In this document: in pieces, positions 33,780 to 43,491 of the stretch
How positions within the stretch are numbered: position 1 is the first letter of the stretch
Layout of the letters: every line of letters begins with the position of its first letter
Assembly: GCA_003224145.1 (NCBI GenBank)
Contig: QHYN01000224.1
Coordinates: 1-49,528, forward strand
DNA length: 49,528 bases
Origin: Acidobacteriota bacterium
GTDB lineage: Bacteria; Acidobacteriota; Terriglobia; Acidiferrales; UBA7541
Direction: 5' to 3'
Translations under genes and position numbers: made by a program
The notes under the pieces: generated by a model
The model's input: only the letters and a program-made list of their open reading frames with translations
The model's database searches: none
What the model was told of the DNA's origin: nothing

Positions 33780-34567
33780 GTGAAGCGATGACAATTCCGC
33801 CGCTGGGCGAAGTGCCGGCCAAGCGGATACCTACGGTTTACTTCATCGACGACAGCGCCACCATGCGCGAAGTCATCAAGATCGCTTTTCGCCGCGAGAA
33901 CATCAACGTTATTACGTGTGCGGACGCAGCCACGGCCCTTGCCCAATTCGAACATCACCGGCCGGATGTCGTCATTACGGACGTCATCATGCCGGACCAG
34001 GATGGCTATTCCGTTTGCAGCCAGATCAAACAAAATCCCGAGTTCAGTGAAACCCCCGTAGTGCTGATGTCCGGTGTGGTCAATAAGAGCGTTGCAGACA
34101 AAGCCGTCTCCGTAAAAGCAGATGAATTGATTCGCAAACCTTTTCAGCCTCAGGAATTAATCAGCAGGGTGAAAAGCCTTCTGAAACCAAAAGGTGCAGC
34201 GCCTGCTCCGGCAGCGGAGCACGGACCTTCTGCGAGCGCGCTCACCAGTCTCTTCGCGCCGCCTCCGGCCACGCCGAGGACGATTGCGCCACCCTCCGAG
34301 ATGTCGGCCGCCCCCGAATCGGCCTGGCCTCGAGCTCTGGCCGAAGCCTTCACGCCGCGGCCACCCGCACAGGCATACCGCGACGGCCATCCCCCCGCGG
34401 CAGCACCTCCGCGGCCTGCCCCTTCTGCATCCGACTTGCAAAAACTGCGTGCGGAAATTGCCCACTTGGAACTATTGATCAAAAAATTACAGACCGAACT
34501 GCAGATCGAACGGCAATATAACCAGGCACTCGAAGCCCAGATCCGCGCCCTTACCCAGGTGGAATAA
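33776..34567 (+). CDS. Response regulator with Pro-rich linker and coiled-coil tail
   Basis: 263 aa. Receiver with D25-D26, phospho-acceptor D69 (ITDVIMPDQDG), S99 and K121 (IRKPF). Then a Pro/Ala-rich linker (about 135-215) and a C-terminal coiled coil at about 218-262 (DLQKLRAEIAHLELLIKKLQ). No DNA-binding or enzymatic output. The coiled coil suggests binding to a filament, motor or scaffold, as in cell-polarity regulators. ATGA-coupled to the PATAN gene; last gene of operon 2. Confidence 0.88.
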   Translation: MSEAMTIPPLGEVPAKRIPTVYFIDDSATMREVIKIAFRRENINVITCADAATALAQFEHHRPDVVITDVIMPDQDGYSVCSQIKQNPEFSETPVVLMSGVVNKSVADKAVSVKADELIRKPFQPQELISRVKSLLKPKGAAPAPAAEHGPSASALTSLFAPPPATPRTIAPPSEMSAAPESAWPRALAEAFTPRPPAQAYRDGHPPAAAPPRPAPSASDLQKLRAEIAHLELLIKKLQTELQIERQYNQALEAQIRALTQVE

Positions 34568-34697
34568 TTCGGCGATCGAAAAGGCGAGCTTGCGGGTCTT
34601 CGAAACTGACGCGCACAGTCAGGTTGACGCTGGAACTTGGATTCTGTAGCCTCACTCTGCCTCCCTCGCGAGTAATTCTGATTTTAGAGGACTCTCG

Positions 34698-35117
34698 ATG
34701 AGCACCAAGAATAACTCCGCGATTTCCCGCCGTGAATTTGCGCGGCGGGCGGTATTTGTCTCGGCCGCGGCTTCCCTTTCGCCTGCCGATCTTCTGACGG
34801 CAGAATCTGCTGCGGCAACAGTACCCCCATTGCAAACACCAAGCGCTCCCAAGCTCTCGGCAGAGAGCCAGGCCGAAGCGGAGTCGCGGATTCAGGTGGT
34901 TTTTGCTCAACATGGCAGCCGCCTGAGCGACGCGGAAAAAGCGGACCTGCGGAGGCTGGCGAACGAGGGGCAGGCGGTACTCGATCGTTTGAGAGCCTTC
35001 GCCACGGAAAACGGAGACGGGCCCGGACTCTATCTCAAGCCTTTGATCGAGCGGGAGAAAAAACCTTCGCCGAGGCCCACCCCTTCAAAGCCGGCGAGCA
35101 AACCGAAGAACTCTTGA
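34698..35117 (+). CDS. Small Tat-exported protein (139 aa)
   Basis: 139 aa. Twin-arginine signal SRREFARRAVFVSAAASLS at residues 10-28, followed by an Ala/Ser-rich stretch, a helical central part (about 60-105) and a Lys/Pro-rich C-terminus. No cofactor motif is visible. GAGG seven bases before the ATG. It is 12 bp before the amidase gene and in the same direction, so co-transcription is likely. It resembles the small Tat subunit-like proteins found beside periplasmic enzymes, but no specific family is assigned. The 130-bp spacer before it may hold a TTGACG -35-like element near 34623. Confidence 0.7.
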   Translation: MSTKNNSAISRREFARRAVFVSAAASLSPADLLTAESAAATVPPLQTPSAPKLSAESQAEAESRIQVVFAQHGSRLSDAEKADLRRLANEGQAVLDRLRAFATENGDGPGLYLKPLIEREKKPSPRPTPSKPASKPKNS

Positions 35118-35129
35118 GGAGTCTGCCTG

Positions 35130-36539
35130 ATGCCTGGCGAAGCGATTTTCTATCTCTCTGTGACCGAGCTGGCGAAACGCATTGAGTCGAAGAACCTTTC
35201 TCCCGTCGAATTGACTCAGGCTTATCTTGAGCGAAGCGAAAAACTGGGCCCGCGATTCAATGCTTATGCGCGATTGACTCCGGAAATCGCGCTCCAGCAA
35301 GCCAAGGCTGCCGAGAAAGAAATCAAGCGCGGCCACTACCGGGGCCCTTTGCATGGAATACCCTACGCGGCGAAAGATCTGCTCGCCGTGAAAGGACTGC
35401 CGACCACCTGGGGCGCAAAGCCCTACGCAAACCAGGTATTCGACTTCCACTCGACGGTAATCGAGCACCTGAACAGCGTCGGCGCCGTGATGATCGGCAA
35501 AGCCGCCATGATCGAACTCGCCGGCGGAATGGGCTACCGGTTCGCGTCCGCATCCTTACAGGGCGAAGCCAAGAATCCCTGGGACCCGACCTGTTGGACG
35601 TGTGGTTCTTCCTCGGGCTCGGGAGCAATTGTTGCGGCGGGCCTGGCAGCTTTCGCTATCGGCACGGAAACTTGGGGTTCAATCATCTGTCCCTCGGCGT
35701 TTTGCGGCGTCAGCGGCTTGCGGCCGACCTACGGGCGCGTCAGCCGTTACGGCGCCATGGCGCTCGCTCCTTCCATGGACAAAATCGGACCGATGGCGCG
35801 CAGCGCGGAGGACTGCGCACGTATCTTTGCTGCCATCGCCGGACATGATCTGAAAGACCGCGGCACCCTGCCCATCGACAAAGCTGCTTTCACCTATTCG
35901 CCATCTGCCGAACTGCAATCCCGCCCGCTGCGCATCGGCTGGCTCACCAACGCCTGGAAATCGCTCGAGCCGGCAGTAGCCAAGCCGATCCATGCCGCTT
36001 CAAGAATATTGAAGAAATTCTTTGCCAGCGTGAAGGATGCGGCGCTGCCGGTAGGTCCTTGGGAGGACGCCGGCACCCTCATTGTGGCGGTGGAGTCCGC
36101 AGCTTCTTTCCGCGCCCTGATTCGTTCCGGAAGACTCAGCGAATTGACGGACCCTCTCGGACAAATCGCCGGCTATCTGAACGAACAGTATTCCGCGGCG
36201 GATTACTTGCAGGCCCTCAAAGTGCGAGAAATCATCCAGAAGAAAATGGATGCGCTATTTGAAAACTATGATGTGCTGGTTGCCCCCTCACAGCCGGTTG
36301 CCGCTTCCCCGCTCACTCTTAATTTAGAAACCGGCCTGTCGTTCCCCGACCCCTTGGGCGGTATCGGCAATATTTGCGGGCTCCCCGCACTCTCTGTTCC
36401 CTGCGGATTTACGGAGAAAAATCTTCCCGTCGGGCTTCAATTTGTCGCCCGAGCGGGAGACGACCTTGCCGTAATCCAAGCCGCGCGAACTTTCCAACAA
36501 CATACCGAATGGCACAAGAGCCATCCGAAAATCCAATAG
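35130..36539 (+). CDS. Amidase signature enzyme (GatA-like)
   Basis: 469 aa, complete. Ser-cisSer-Lys hydrolase: catalytic K82 (GIPYAAKDLLA), serine cluster at 160-162 (CGSSSGSGA) supplying the cis-Ser, and nucleophile S184 (GTETWGSIICPS). It hydrolyses an amide. No signal peptide is visible. Without GatB or GatC nearby it is unlikely to be the Asp/Glu-tRNA amidotransferase subunit, and conserved GatA C-terminal features cannot be judged. Substrate unknown. The typical GG before the serine cluster is replaced by CG, a small deviation. Confidence 0.9.
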   Translation: MPGEAIFYLSVTELAKRIESKNLSPVELTQAYLERSEKLGPRFNAYARLTPEIALQQAKAAEKEIKRGHYRGPLHGIPYAAKDLLAVKGLPTTWGAKPYANQVFDFHSTVIEHLNSVGAVMIGKAAMIELAGGMGYRFASASLQGEAKNPWDPTCWTCGSSSGSGAIVAAGLAAFAIGTETWGSIICPSAFCGVSGLRPTYGRVSRYGAMALAPSMDKIGPMARSAEDCARIFAAIAGHDLKDRGTLPIDKAAFTYSPSAELQSRPLRIGWLTNAWKSLEPAVAKPIHAASRILKKFFASVKDAALPVGPWEDAGTLIVAVESAASFRALIRSGRLSELTDPLGQIAGYLNEQYSAADYLQALKVREIIQKKMDALFENYDVLVAPSQPVAASPLTLNLETGLSFPDPLGGIGNICGLPALSVPCGFTEKNLPVGLQFVARAGDDLAVIQAARTFQQHTEWHKSHPKIQ

Positions 36540-36652
36540 GGAGTGCGGACTTCGGCAGACTACAGAGCAAGATAAGCACCTTGCAAATAATTCTTGACCT
36601 CCTCTGCCCGTCTGAGACAATAGTTTTCAAGAAGTAGTGCGGGATCTTAATG

Positions 36653-36680
36653 TGCGGCGGCTGGTCTGCCGCATTTTTTT
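36653..36680 (+). terminator. Rho-independent terminator after the amidase gene
   Basis: TGCGGC/GCCGCA 6-bp stem with a 9-base loop followed by seven T residues, 113 bp after the amidase stop. Good intrinsic terminator for the plus strand. Confidence 0.75.
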
Positions 36681-36880
36681 GGTTCTGAAAGCTGGCCGTC
36701 GCAGGTCAGCCAATTGCCGCCTGTTCTTCTCTTTGGTCCCCAACATCACTTTGTCAGTGTTTCAGAATCAAGGCGCTGCAACCTCTTTGTTCGCTCTTTG
36801 AGCCAAGATGGGTTGTTCTACTCGTTTGCCCGGAGAGCTTGCAAGAGGTGCCCAAATTGCACAATTCTTGTGCAGTCCTA

Positions 36881-36952
36881 AGTCCTTTAGAATCAACACC
36901 TACGCAAGTGTTGATTCTAGGCAACTTAAAGTCCTTTAGAATGAACACTTAC
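36881..36952. repeat. Direct repeat pair and hairpin with TAGAAT motifs
   Basis: Two 23-bp copies of AGTCCTTTAGAATSAACAC followed by YTAC (36881-36903 and 36930-36952), differing at two positions. The first also forms a perfect 12-bp hairpin TAGAATCAACAC/GTGTTGATTCTA (36888-36899 and 36908-36919, 8-base loop). In the convergent spacer between the amidase gene and the hybrid kinase gene. The remainder of 36540-37016 shows no gene. Confidence 0.6.
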
Positions 36953-37016
36953 AAAAAACATAGGGGGGTATGGTGAACTAGAATTTCCTGGAAGAATGTC
37001 TGTGCCCTGGTTAATT

Positions 37017-39413
37017 CTACTTCAGGAGTTCATGGACGACGCGCAACAGCGCGCTTCGGCTGAATGGTTTTGCCAGCAATCGCACGGAAGGGTCGTGCTG
37101 CATCGATTCGGCCGCGGCTCGCTCACTGTACCCGGACATGTATAACATGCGCAGTTCGGGCTGTTTTTCCTTTAAGCGGGCGGCCAGCTCCTGTCCGGTC
37201 ATCCGCGGCATCACCATGTCGGTGATCAGCAAATCGATTGCGCCGCGGTGTGTTTCCGCGAGTCCCAGGGCGTCGGCGCCGTCGCGTGCTTCGATCACCG
37301 TGTAGCCGCCTGATTCGAGGAACTCCCGGGCAACCTCGCGCACGTCCCGCTCGTCTTCGGTGAGCAAAATCGTTTCGGTTCCACGCGGCGCTTCCGACAT
37401 GGAGGGGCTCGGGATGAGCCGATCCACCGGCTGATCCACGCGCGGGAGATAAATCTTGAAAGTGGTACCGCGGCCCAGTTCGCTGTATACCCAGATGAAT
37501 CCGCCGCTCTGCTTCACCACGCCATAAACCGTCGCCAGGCCCAAGCCTGTGCCTTTCCCCTGTGCCTTGGTGGTGAAAAAAGGCTCAAAAATATGGGACT
37601 GCGTCTCCGCGTCCATTCCTGTGCCCGTGTCGGAAACGGCCAAGAGTACGTATTGGCCCTCCCGCACAATCGAATGCTTGGCATTATAGGTGCCATCCAG
37701 ATCGACGTTGGAAGTCTCTATGATCAGCCGGCCACCCTCAGGCATCGCGTCGCGGGCGTTGACCGCAAGATTCATGATGACCTGCTCCATCTGGCTGGCA
37801 TCTACGCGAATGGACCCGAGATCTTCCGAGGCACGGATGACCAACTCAATATCTTCGCCAATCAAACGTGGCAGCAACCGGCCCATATCGCCCACGACGT
37901 CATTCAGATTCATGACGTGGGGTTGGAGGACTTGCAAGCGGCTGAACGCTAGAAGCTGGCGGGTCAGACCGGAAGCGCGATCCGCGGCCCGTTCGATCTG
38001 CTCAATTTTCCTCGAATAATTCTCGCCGGGAGGCAGGCTATTGAGGAGCAGTTCGGTGTGTCCCTTGATCACCATGAGCAGATTGTTGAAATCATGCGCG
38101 ACACCGCCAGCAAGGCGTCCGACAGCCTCCATTTTCTGAGACTGGCGAAGCTGTTGTTCCAGAATATGGCGCTCGCTGATATCTTGGGCCACGACTAGGC
38201 GAACTCGTTTGCCGGAGTATTCCAACTCGTGCACTGTGGTTTCTACATGGATGATTTTGCCGTCTTTCTTACGGTGTTTCCAACTGCCACGATAGAGGCC
38301 GTCGCCACTGCTTTGCTTCAAATAGTCGAGGAACTTGGTCTTTTCCTCTTCCGGGCGAAAGTCGAGGATGGTCATTTTCTTGAACTCGTCCGCCGAATAC
38401 CCGTACACCTGGACAGCCGCCTCATTCACTTCCAGAAAGCGCAGCGTTTCTCGATCGATCACCCACGTCGGAAGCGGGTTGTGGCTGAACAGCAGCCGGA
38501 ACATTTCTTCTTTCTTGCGCAAGGCGTCTTCCGAGCGGCGCCGCTCGATTGCCAGGGCTATGTGGCCCCCAACCGAACTCATGAACTCGAGATCCCGCTG
38601 ATCGTATGCATTCTCATTCTCGTAATGCTGCACGACGAGCACGCCGATCGTTGCCCTTGGTGTCTTGAGTGGAACACCTAACCACGCCGGCGAAGGTGCC
38701 CCGACAAGTTCCACTTCACCTTCCGCCGCTAACCGGTCGAATTCGCTCTGCGGAATCAGCATCGGCCCGCCCTTGCGGAAAACGTAGGCGGTACAACTGC
38801 GCCCTACCCTTTGCGGGAGCGGCGGAACATCGACCTGATCGACGAAAAATGGGAACGTGAAAGTGTCCGCCACAGGATCATGCAGCGCGACAAAACAATT
38901 CTCCGCGTACAGAACCTTTTTCAGGGCTTGATGGATGCCGGCGAGTAATTCATCCAGATTTGCTGTTTGGTTTAATGCCTGCACGATTTCGGAGATAACC
39001 TGACGTTCCGCTTCCATCCGGCGGAGATCGGTGACGTCCTGAAAATGGACTAGAATTCCCTCCACACCAGGCATGCTGGCGCAGTCTCGCACAGTCGTGT
39101 CAAACCACCGCCAGCTCCCGTCTTTGGCCTGGAGCCGGCATCGTTGTTCAAACGTTCCCGCTCCGCTCCCCGGCAGATCAACAAGCCGGCCGCGAAACCA
39201 ATCCGCATCTTGCGAGTGCAACAGCGAAAGGATTGACCTTCCGTTGAGGTTTTCAGTGGGATAGCCGAGCAGGCGTGTAAAACCCGCACTCGCAGACAGA
39301 ATGGTTCCCTGCGAATTCAGGAGGCTGAAGAGTTCCCTGGCGGAATCCAGCAACGTAAAGAGCTGCTCCCGGCCGATTCCAGCGCCTTGCTCGAAAGTTA
39401 GGCGTTCCGCCAT
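37017..39413 (-). CDS. Hybrid sensor histidine kinase (PAS-GAF-PAS-HisKA-HATPase-REC)
   Basis: 798 aa from ATG 39413. PAS at about 20-130, GAF at about 140-290, PAS at about 305-418, HisKA with H440 ([15 protein letters not shown]), HATPase with [21 protein letters not shown] and [13 protein letters not shown], and a C-terminal receiver with D732 ([11 protein letters not shown]) and K782. Soluble, no TM. A TTG at 39524 would add 37 residues of weak coding character, so ATG 39413 is favoured though neither has a good ribosome-binding site. Output partner is not encoded next to it. The 39414-39740 spacer holds only the inverted repeat at 39598 and a probable divergent promoter area. Confidence 0.93.
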   Translation of the reverse strand: MAERLTFEQGAGIGREQLFTLLDSARELFSLLNSQGTILSASAGFTRLLGYPTENLNGRSILSLLHSQDADWFRGRLVDLPGSGAGTFEQRCRLQAKDGSWRWFDTTVRDCASMPGVEGILVHFQDVTDLRRMEAERQVISEIVQALNQTANLDELLAGIHQALKKVLYAENCFVALHDPVADTFTFPFFVDQVDVPPLPQRVGRSCTAYVFRKGGPMLIPQSEFDRLAAEGEVELVGAPSPAWLGVPLKTPRATIGVLVVQHYENENAYDQRDLEFMSSVGGHIALAIERRRSEDALRKKEEMFRLLFSHNPLPTWVIDRETLRFLEVNEAAVQVYGYSADEFKKMTILDFRPEEEKTKFLDYLKQSSGDGLYRGSWKHRKKDGKIIHVETTVHELEYSGKRVRLVVAQDISERHILEQQLRQSQKMEAVGRLAGGVAHDFNNLLMVIKGHTELLLNSLPPGENYSRKIEQIERAADRASGLTRQLLAFSRLQVLQPHVMNLNDVVGDMGRLLPRLIGEDIELVIRASEDLGSIRVDASQMEQVIMNLAVNARDAMPEGGRLIIETSNVDLDGTYNAKHSIVREGQYVLLAVSDTGTGMDAETQSHIFEPFFTTKAQGKGTGLGLATVYGVVKQSGGFIWVYSELGRGTTFKIYLPRVDQPVDRLIPSPSMSEAPRGTETILLTEDERDVREVAREFLESGGYTVIEARDGADALGLAETHRGAIDLLITDMVMPRMTGQELAARLKEKQPELRMLYMSGYSERAAAESMQHDPSVRLLAKPFSRSALLRVVHELLK

Positions 39414-39597
39414 GTTGTCGCCACTCGGGCAACCAGTCCTCTCACGCACACCGCGGCTGGGGCCGAGCTTATCGTCCTCCGAATGACATGTCCTTGCTGT
39501 TTCGGCCTGGCTGAACTGTTTCAAGAATCTTCTTCTATGTTACGAAAGACCGGTGATCCTGTAATCCACTGTAAGCCCTTGAGTCGCCAAAAAATGA

Positions 39598-39613
39598 CTG
39601 TCCCATAGGACAG
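39598..39613. repeat. Inverted repeat CTGTCC-N4-GGACAG
   Basis: Perfect 6-bp arms with a 4-base centre in the divergent spacer between the hybrid kinase and the YetF-family gene. Could be an operator. No regulator is known for it. Confidence 0.35.
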
Positions 39614-39740
39614 GACTCGCCCTCCGAGGCAGGTCACTTTTCCTGCGTTTGTGTGCGTGTTACGCTCCAACCGTATTTCGACACGAACACTTCAAGTGAT
39701 GATCTGGATCGCACTCATATTTTTAGGAGGCCATTCTGCT

Positions 39741-40328
39741 ATGCACGACATCTGGAAAGATATGTTCGTTTTGGGGCTCCCTCTGCTCGAAAAAATTCTC
39801 CGTCCGGTGATTGTATACGCCTTCCTGGTGATCAGCCTGCGGCTTTCGGGAAAACGCGAGCTCGTCCAGCTCAATCCCTTTGACCTCGTTGTTCTGCTCA
39901 CTCTCTCCAATACCGTGCAGAACGCCATCATCGGCGAGGACAACAGCGTGCTCGGCGGGATTATCGGTGCCACTTCCCTGCTCGTCACCAATTACCTCGT
40001 CGTGCGCTTTCTCTACGATCACCGGAAACTCGACCAGTTGGTCGAAGGCCGGGCGGATGCCCTGATCGAAAACGGCAAGGTACGAACGCAGCATTTGCGG
40101 AAAGAGCTCATCACCATGGCGCAGTTGCAGGCCGCTGCTCACAAACAAGGGTTCAGTTCGCTCTCCGAAGTCGAACAGTGCGTCCTCGAGCCAGGCGGGA
40201 CGCTTACCTTTCTGGGAAAGAAGCCAGGCACCGAAGACGTGCGCCACCAGGAGTTGCTGGGAAGGTTGGAACGACTGGCGCAGGAAATCGCGCTGCTGCG
40301 AAGTTCTCAACCACCCGCGCATGCCTGA
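39741..40328 (+). CDS. YetF/DUF421 family membrane protein
   Basis: 195 aa. Three N-terminal hydrophobic segments (about 14-34, 44-63, 70-92) and a cytoplasmic C-terminal domain. The family signature SGKRELVQLNPFDLVVLLTL and the following SNTVQNAIIG are clear. YetF proteins are poorly understood inner-membrane proteins. ATG 39741 is chosen because AGGAGG is ten bases upstream; a longer in-frame reading from 39651 has no support. Converges with hemL, 22 bp between stops. Confidence 0.88.
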   Translation: MHDIWKDMFVLGLPLLEKILRPVIVYAFLVISLRLSGKRELVQLNPFDLVVLLTLSNTVQNAIIGEDNSVLGGIIGATSLLVTNYLVVRFLYDHRKLDQLVEGRADALIENGKVRTQHLRKELITMAQLQAAAHKQGFSSLSEVEQCVLEPGGTLTFLGKKPGTEDVRHQELLGRLERLAQEIALLRSSQPPAHA

Positions 40329-40350
40329 TTGAGTGGGGCAAGGGCCCGGT

Positions 40351-41679
40351 TTAGGCAGCGGGTTCGGTTGTCATTGCTTGCAAGGACCCGTGGGCCGCTG
40401 CCAAAGTGCGGTCGATATCCGCGGTCGTGTGCGCCGCGGAGAGAAAGGCCGCCTCAAATTGCGAGGGCGCCAGAAAGATTCCGCGATTCAGCATCTCCCG
40501 GAAAAACCGGGCATAGCGCCTGGTGTCCGAGCGCTTGGCATCAGCGTAGTTTCTTACCGACCTTGGCGCGAAGAAGATGGTCAGGAGCGAGCCGATGGCA
40601 TTGATGTGCGCGGGAATTCCTGCATCCTTCAGCTCAGCGCGCAAACCAAAGACCAAGCGCCGGGCCATCTGGGTCATCTCATCGTACAAATCCGGTTTCG
40701 TAAGTTGTTTCAGCGCCGCAATCCCCGCGCGCATCGCCAGCGGATTTCCCGCGAGCGTCCCGGCCTGATACACCGGGCCGAGCGGGGCTACATGATTCAT
40801 CCATTCCGCGCGCCCTCCGTAAGCTGCCACGGGAACTCCTCCGCCAATAATTTTCCCGAGAGTGGTCAGATCCCCTTCAACGCCGAGCAGTTCTTGTGCC
40901 GAGCCATTGCGCAAGCGGAATCCAGTGATCACTTCATCGACGATCAGCAACGCTCCGTTTCTGTGCGTGATTTCCTGCAGGCCCTTCAGGAATCCAGTCT
41001 CCGGCGGTACGACCCCCATGTTCGCGGCAACGGGCTCGACAATCACCGCCGCGATCTTATCTTTGTGTCGTGAGAAGACCTGCTCGACCGCACGCAGGTC
41101 GTTGAACGGCACGTTCAGAGTCAATCCCGCCAGTGCCTGAGGCACCCCGGGACACTCCGCGATTCCGAGCGTCGCTAAACCCGAACCCGCATGCGAAAGA
41201 AAACTATCCGCGTGCCCGTGATAACAGCCTTCGAATTTAACGATGAAATCGCGCTTCGTGATCCCGCGCGCCAAGCGCACCGCGCTCATCGTTGCTTCCG
41301 TGCCGCTCGACACAAAGCGAATCTTTTCGATGAACGGGATGACTCGCGTGATCAGCGTGGCGAGTTCCAGCTCCAGTTCCGTGGTCACGCCAAAACTGGT
41401 GCCGCGACGCGCCTGGTCGGCTATCGCTTCGGCGATCGCCGGGTTGGCGTGCCCCAGGATGATCGCTCCCCACGAGCAGACAAAGTCGAGCAGTTCGTTT
41501 CCGTCCGCATCATAGAGGTATTGACCGCTGCCGCGCTCGATCACCAGCGGTTCCCCGCCCACGGACCGAAACGCCCGCACGGGGCTGCTCACGCCGCCGA
41601 CCAGAACCTGTTCGGCGCGCTCGAAGATTTCACGCGAACGCCGGTGCTCGCGCTTCACCTGGGTTTGCGCTGTACTCAT
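40351..41679 (-). CDS. hemL: Glutamate-1-semialdehyde 2,1-aminomutase
   Basis: 442-aa class III PLP aminotransferase converting glutamate-1-semialdehyde to 5-aminolevulinate. PLP lysine K276 in TLGKIIGGGVP; substrate-side motifs SSGTEATMSAVRLAR (124-138), GCYHGHADSFL and VDEVITGFR are as expected. Together with hemA it shows that this organism uses the C5 pathway to ALA. Last gene of the minus-strand heme arm, 16 bp after hemB. Confidence 0.97.
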   Translation of the reverse strand: MSTAQTQVKREHRRSREIFERAEQVLVGGVSSPVRAFRSVGGEPLVIERGSGQYLYDADGNELLDFVCSWGAIILGHANPAIAEAIADQARRGTSFGVTTELELELATLITRVIPFIEKIRFVSSGTEATMSAVRLARGITKRDFIVKFEGCYHGHADSFLSHAGSGLATLGIAECPGVPQALAGLTLNVPFNDLRAVEQVFSRHKDKIAAVIVEPVAANMGVVPPETGFLKGLQEITHRNGALLIVDEVITGFRLRNGSAQELLGVEGDLTTLGKIIGGGVPVAAYGGRAEWMNHVAPLGPVYQAGTLAGNPLAMRAGIAALKQLTKPDLYDEMTQMARRLVFGLRAELKDAGIPAHINAIGSLLTIFFAPRSVRNYADAKRSDTRRYARFFREMLNRGIFLAPSQFEAAFLSAAHTTADIDRTLAAAHGSLQAMTTEPAA

Positions 41680-41695
41680 CTCTTTCTGGAATAAA

Positions 41696-42673
41696 TTAGC
41701 ACGCCTTCAGCCAGCGTGCGACGTCCTTGGCATGGTAGGTCAGGATGTTGTCCGCACCGGCGCGCTGAATGGCCGTCAGGATTTCCAGTACCACCTGTTT
41801 TTCGTCCAGCCAACCGTTTTGCGCCGCCGCTTTCACCATCGCATACTCGCCGCTCACGTTGTACGCGCCGACGGGAACGTCAAAGGCTTCGCGTACACGG
41901 TGAATGACGTCCAGATACGGTAGCGCGGGCTTGACCATCACCATATCCGCGCCTTCTTCCAGATCCAGGCTCACTTCCCTTAGAGCTTCTCGCGCATTGG
42001 CTGGATCCATCTGGTAGCTACGCCGGTCGCCGAACTGCGGCGCGGATTGCGCGGCCTCGCGGAACGGCCCGTAAAATCCGGAACAATACTTCGCGGCGTA
42101 CGAAAGGATCGCGATATTCTCAAATTTATGTTCATCAAGCATCTCGCGGATCGCGCCCACGCGACCATCCATCATGTCCGAGGGCGCCACAATGTCCGCG
42201 CCCGCCCGCGCATGCGAAAGCGCCTGCTGCGCCAGAATCGCAAGCGTCGGATCATTCGCCACTTCCCCATTTTCGATGACCCCACAGTGGCCGTGATTCG
42301 TGTACTCGCAGAGACAAACGTCGGTAATCACCAGCAACTTCAGGTTGGCTTTCCGGATCCCTTCTATGGCTCGTTGCACCACGCCTTGCGAGCTGAGAGA
42401 ACTCGCGCCTCGCGGATCTTTGGTTTCCGGCAAGCCAAACAGAATGATTCCGGGAATCCCAAGCGACTCCACCTCCCGGCATTCCTCAAGGATCTGGTCA
42501 GCCGACTGTTGATAAATGCCCGGCATCGAACCGACTTCCTGCCGCACCTTCGTTCCCGGACACACGAACATGGGATAAATCAGGCCGGATGTGGTTAGCC
42601 GCGTCTCACGAACGAGGCTGCGCAGCGCTTCGTTCCGCCGCAAACGTCTCGGCCGATGCGTGGGAAAACTCAT
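41696..42673 (-). CDS. hemB: Delta-aminolevulinic acid dehydratase (porphobilinogen synthase)
   Basis: 325 aa. Condenses two ALA to porphobilinogen. Schiff-base lysines K195 (SYAAKYCS) and K248 (MVKPALPY) are present. Cysteines C120, C122 and C130 ([14 protein letters not shown]) indicate the zinc-dependent type. Start ATG overlaps the hemD stop (ATGA, 42670-42673). Full length. Confidence 0.97.
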   Translation of the reverse strand: MSFPTHRPRRLRRNEALRSLVRETRLTTSGLIYPMFVCPGTKVRQEVGSMPGIYQQSADQILEECREVESLGIPGIILFGLPETKDPRGASSLSSQGVVQRAIEGIRKANLKLLVITDVCLCEYTNHGHCGVIENGEVANDPTLAILAQQALSHARAGADIVAPSDMMDGRVGAIREMLDEHKFENIAILSYAAKYCSGFYGPFREAAQSAPQFGDRRSYQMDPANAREALREVSLDLEEGADMVMVKPALPYLDVIHRVREAFDVPVGAYNVSGEYAMVKAAAQNGWLDEKQVVLEILTAIQRAGADNILTYHAKDVARWLKAC

Positions 42674-43491
42674 GCTCGTTTGACTCCCGCTACCTTCGGC
42701 GTGTCGCTAAAATAGTGCTCCAGTGCTTCGACGACTGAGGCCACATTCGTATCAAGCGCAACAGCAAAGTGCAGCACGCCTACCTCGCGCAATGCCGTGG
42801 CCGTAACTGGCCCAACTGCCAGAATTGCCAGTTTATCCGGAAGCAATCGCAACTCCTCGGCTCCGACTAGTTCCTTGAAATGTTGCACTGCCGAAGGACT
42901 GAAAAACAAGACCGCGTCCGATTGGCCTCCGGAGATCTTTTTCAATGCGTTCTGATCCACTTCGGCCGGCCGCAGTGTGCAGTAAGCGATTACTTCGGTG
43001 ACTTGCGCGCCATGGCCCTTCAACGCCGCCGGCAAATCCGGGTTGGCACGATCGCTCCGCGGCAGCAACACCTTTGCCCCTTGAACCCTGCTTCCCAGTT
43101 CGTTCGCCAGGGCCACACCATTGTGAGTTGCCGCAACATACTCCACCGGAAGATTCGCCTTCCGCGCTTCTTCCGCGGTAACCGGTCCCACACAAGCAAC
43201 TCGCAACCGGCTGCCCGTTTTTACGATGGGAAGCTGCAAATCCGCAGTCCTTTGGATCACCGCGCGTACGGTTTGCGCGCTGGTCAAGATGAGCCAGTCA
43301 AATTGGTCAATCTGAGCAACGGCTTGATCGAACGGTGCAAAATCTTCTGGCTCCGCGAAGGACACGAGCGGCAGCACCACGGGAATTGCGCCTCGCTCGG
43401 AGAGTTCCCCCACCAGCATCTCGCTCTGCGCCGCGGCACGGGTAAGCACGATGCGCTTTCCCACCAGCGAACTTGGAAGACGTTCAGGCAC
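42670..43491 (-). CDS. hemD: Uroporphyrinogen-III synthase
   Basis: 273 aa, GTG start overlapping the hemC end by 8 bp. HemD is poorly conserved, but the two-domain pattern is visible: [48 protein letters not shown] and later [13 protein letters not shown] and [18 protein letters not shown]. It cyclises hydroxymethylbilane with inversion of ring D. Its place between hemC and hemB supports the call. Confidence 0.93.
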   Translation of the reverse strand: MPERLPSSLVGKRIVLTRAAAQSEMLVGELSERGAIPVVLPLVSFAEPEDFAPFDQAVAQIDQFDWLILTSAQTVRAVIQRTADLQLPIVKTGSRLRVACVGPVTAEEARKANLPVEYVAATHNGVALANELGSRVQGAKVLLPRSDRANPDLPAALKGHGAQVTEVIAYCTLRPAEVDQNALKKISGGQSDAVLFFSPSAVQHFKELVGAEELRLLPDKLAILAVGPVTATALREVGVLHFAVALDTNVASVVEALEHYFSDTPKVAGVKRA

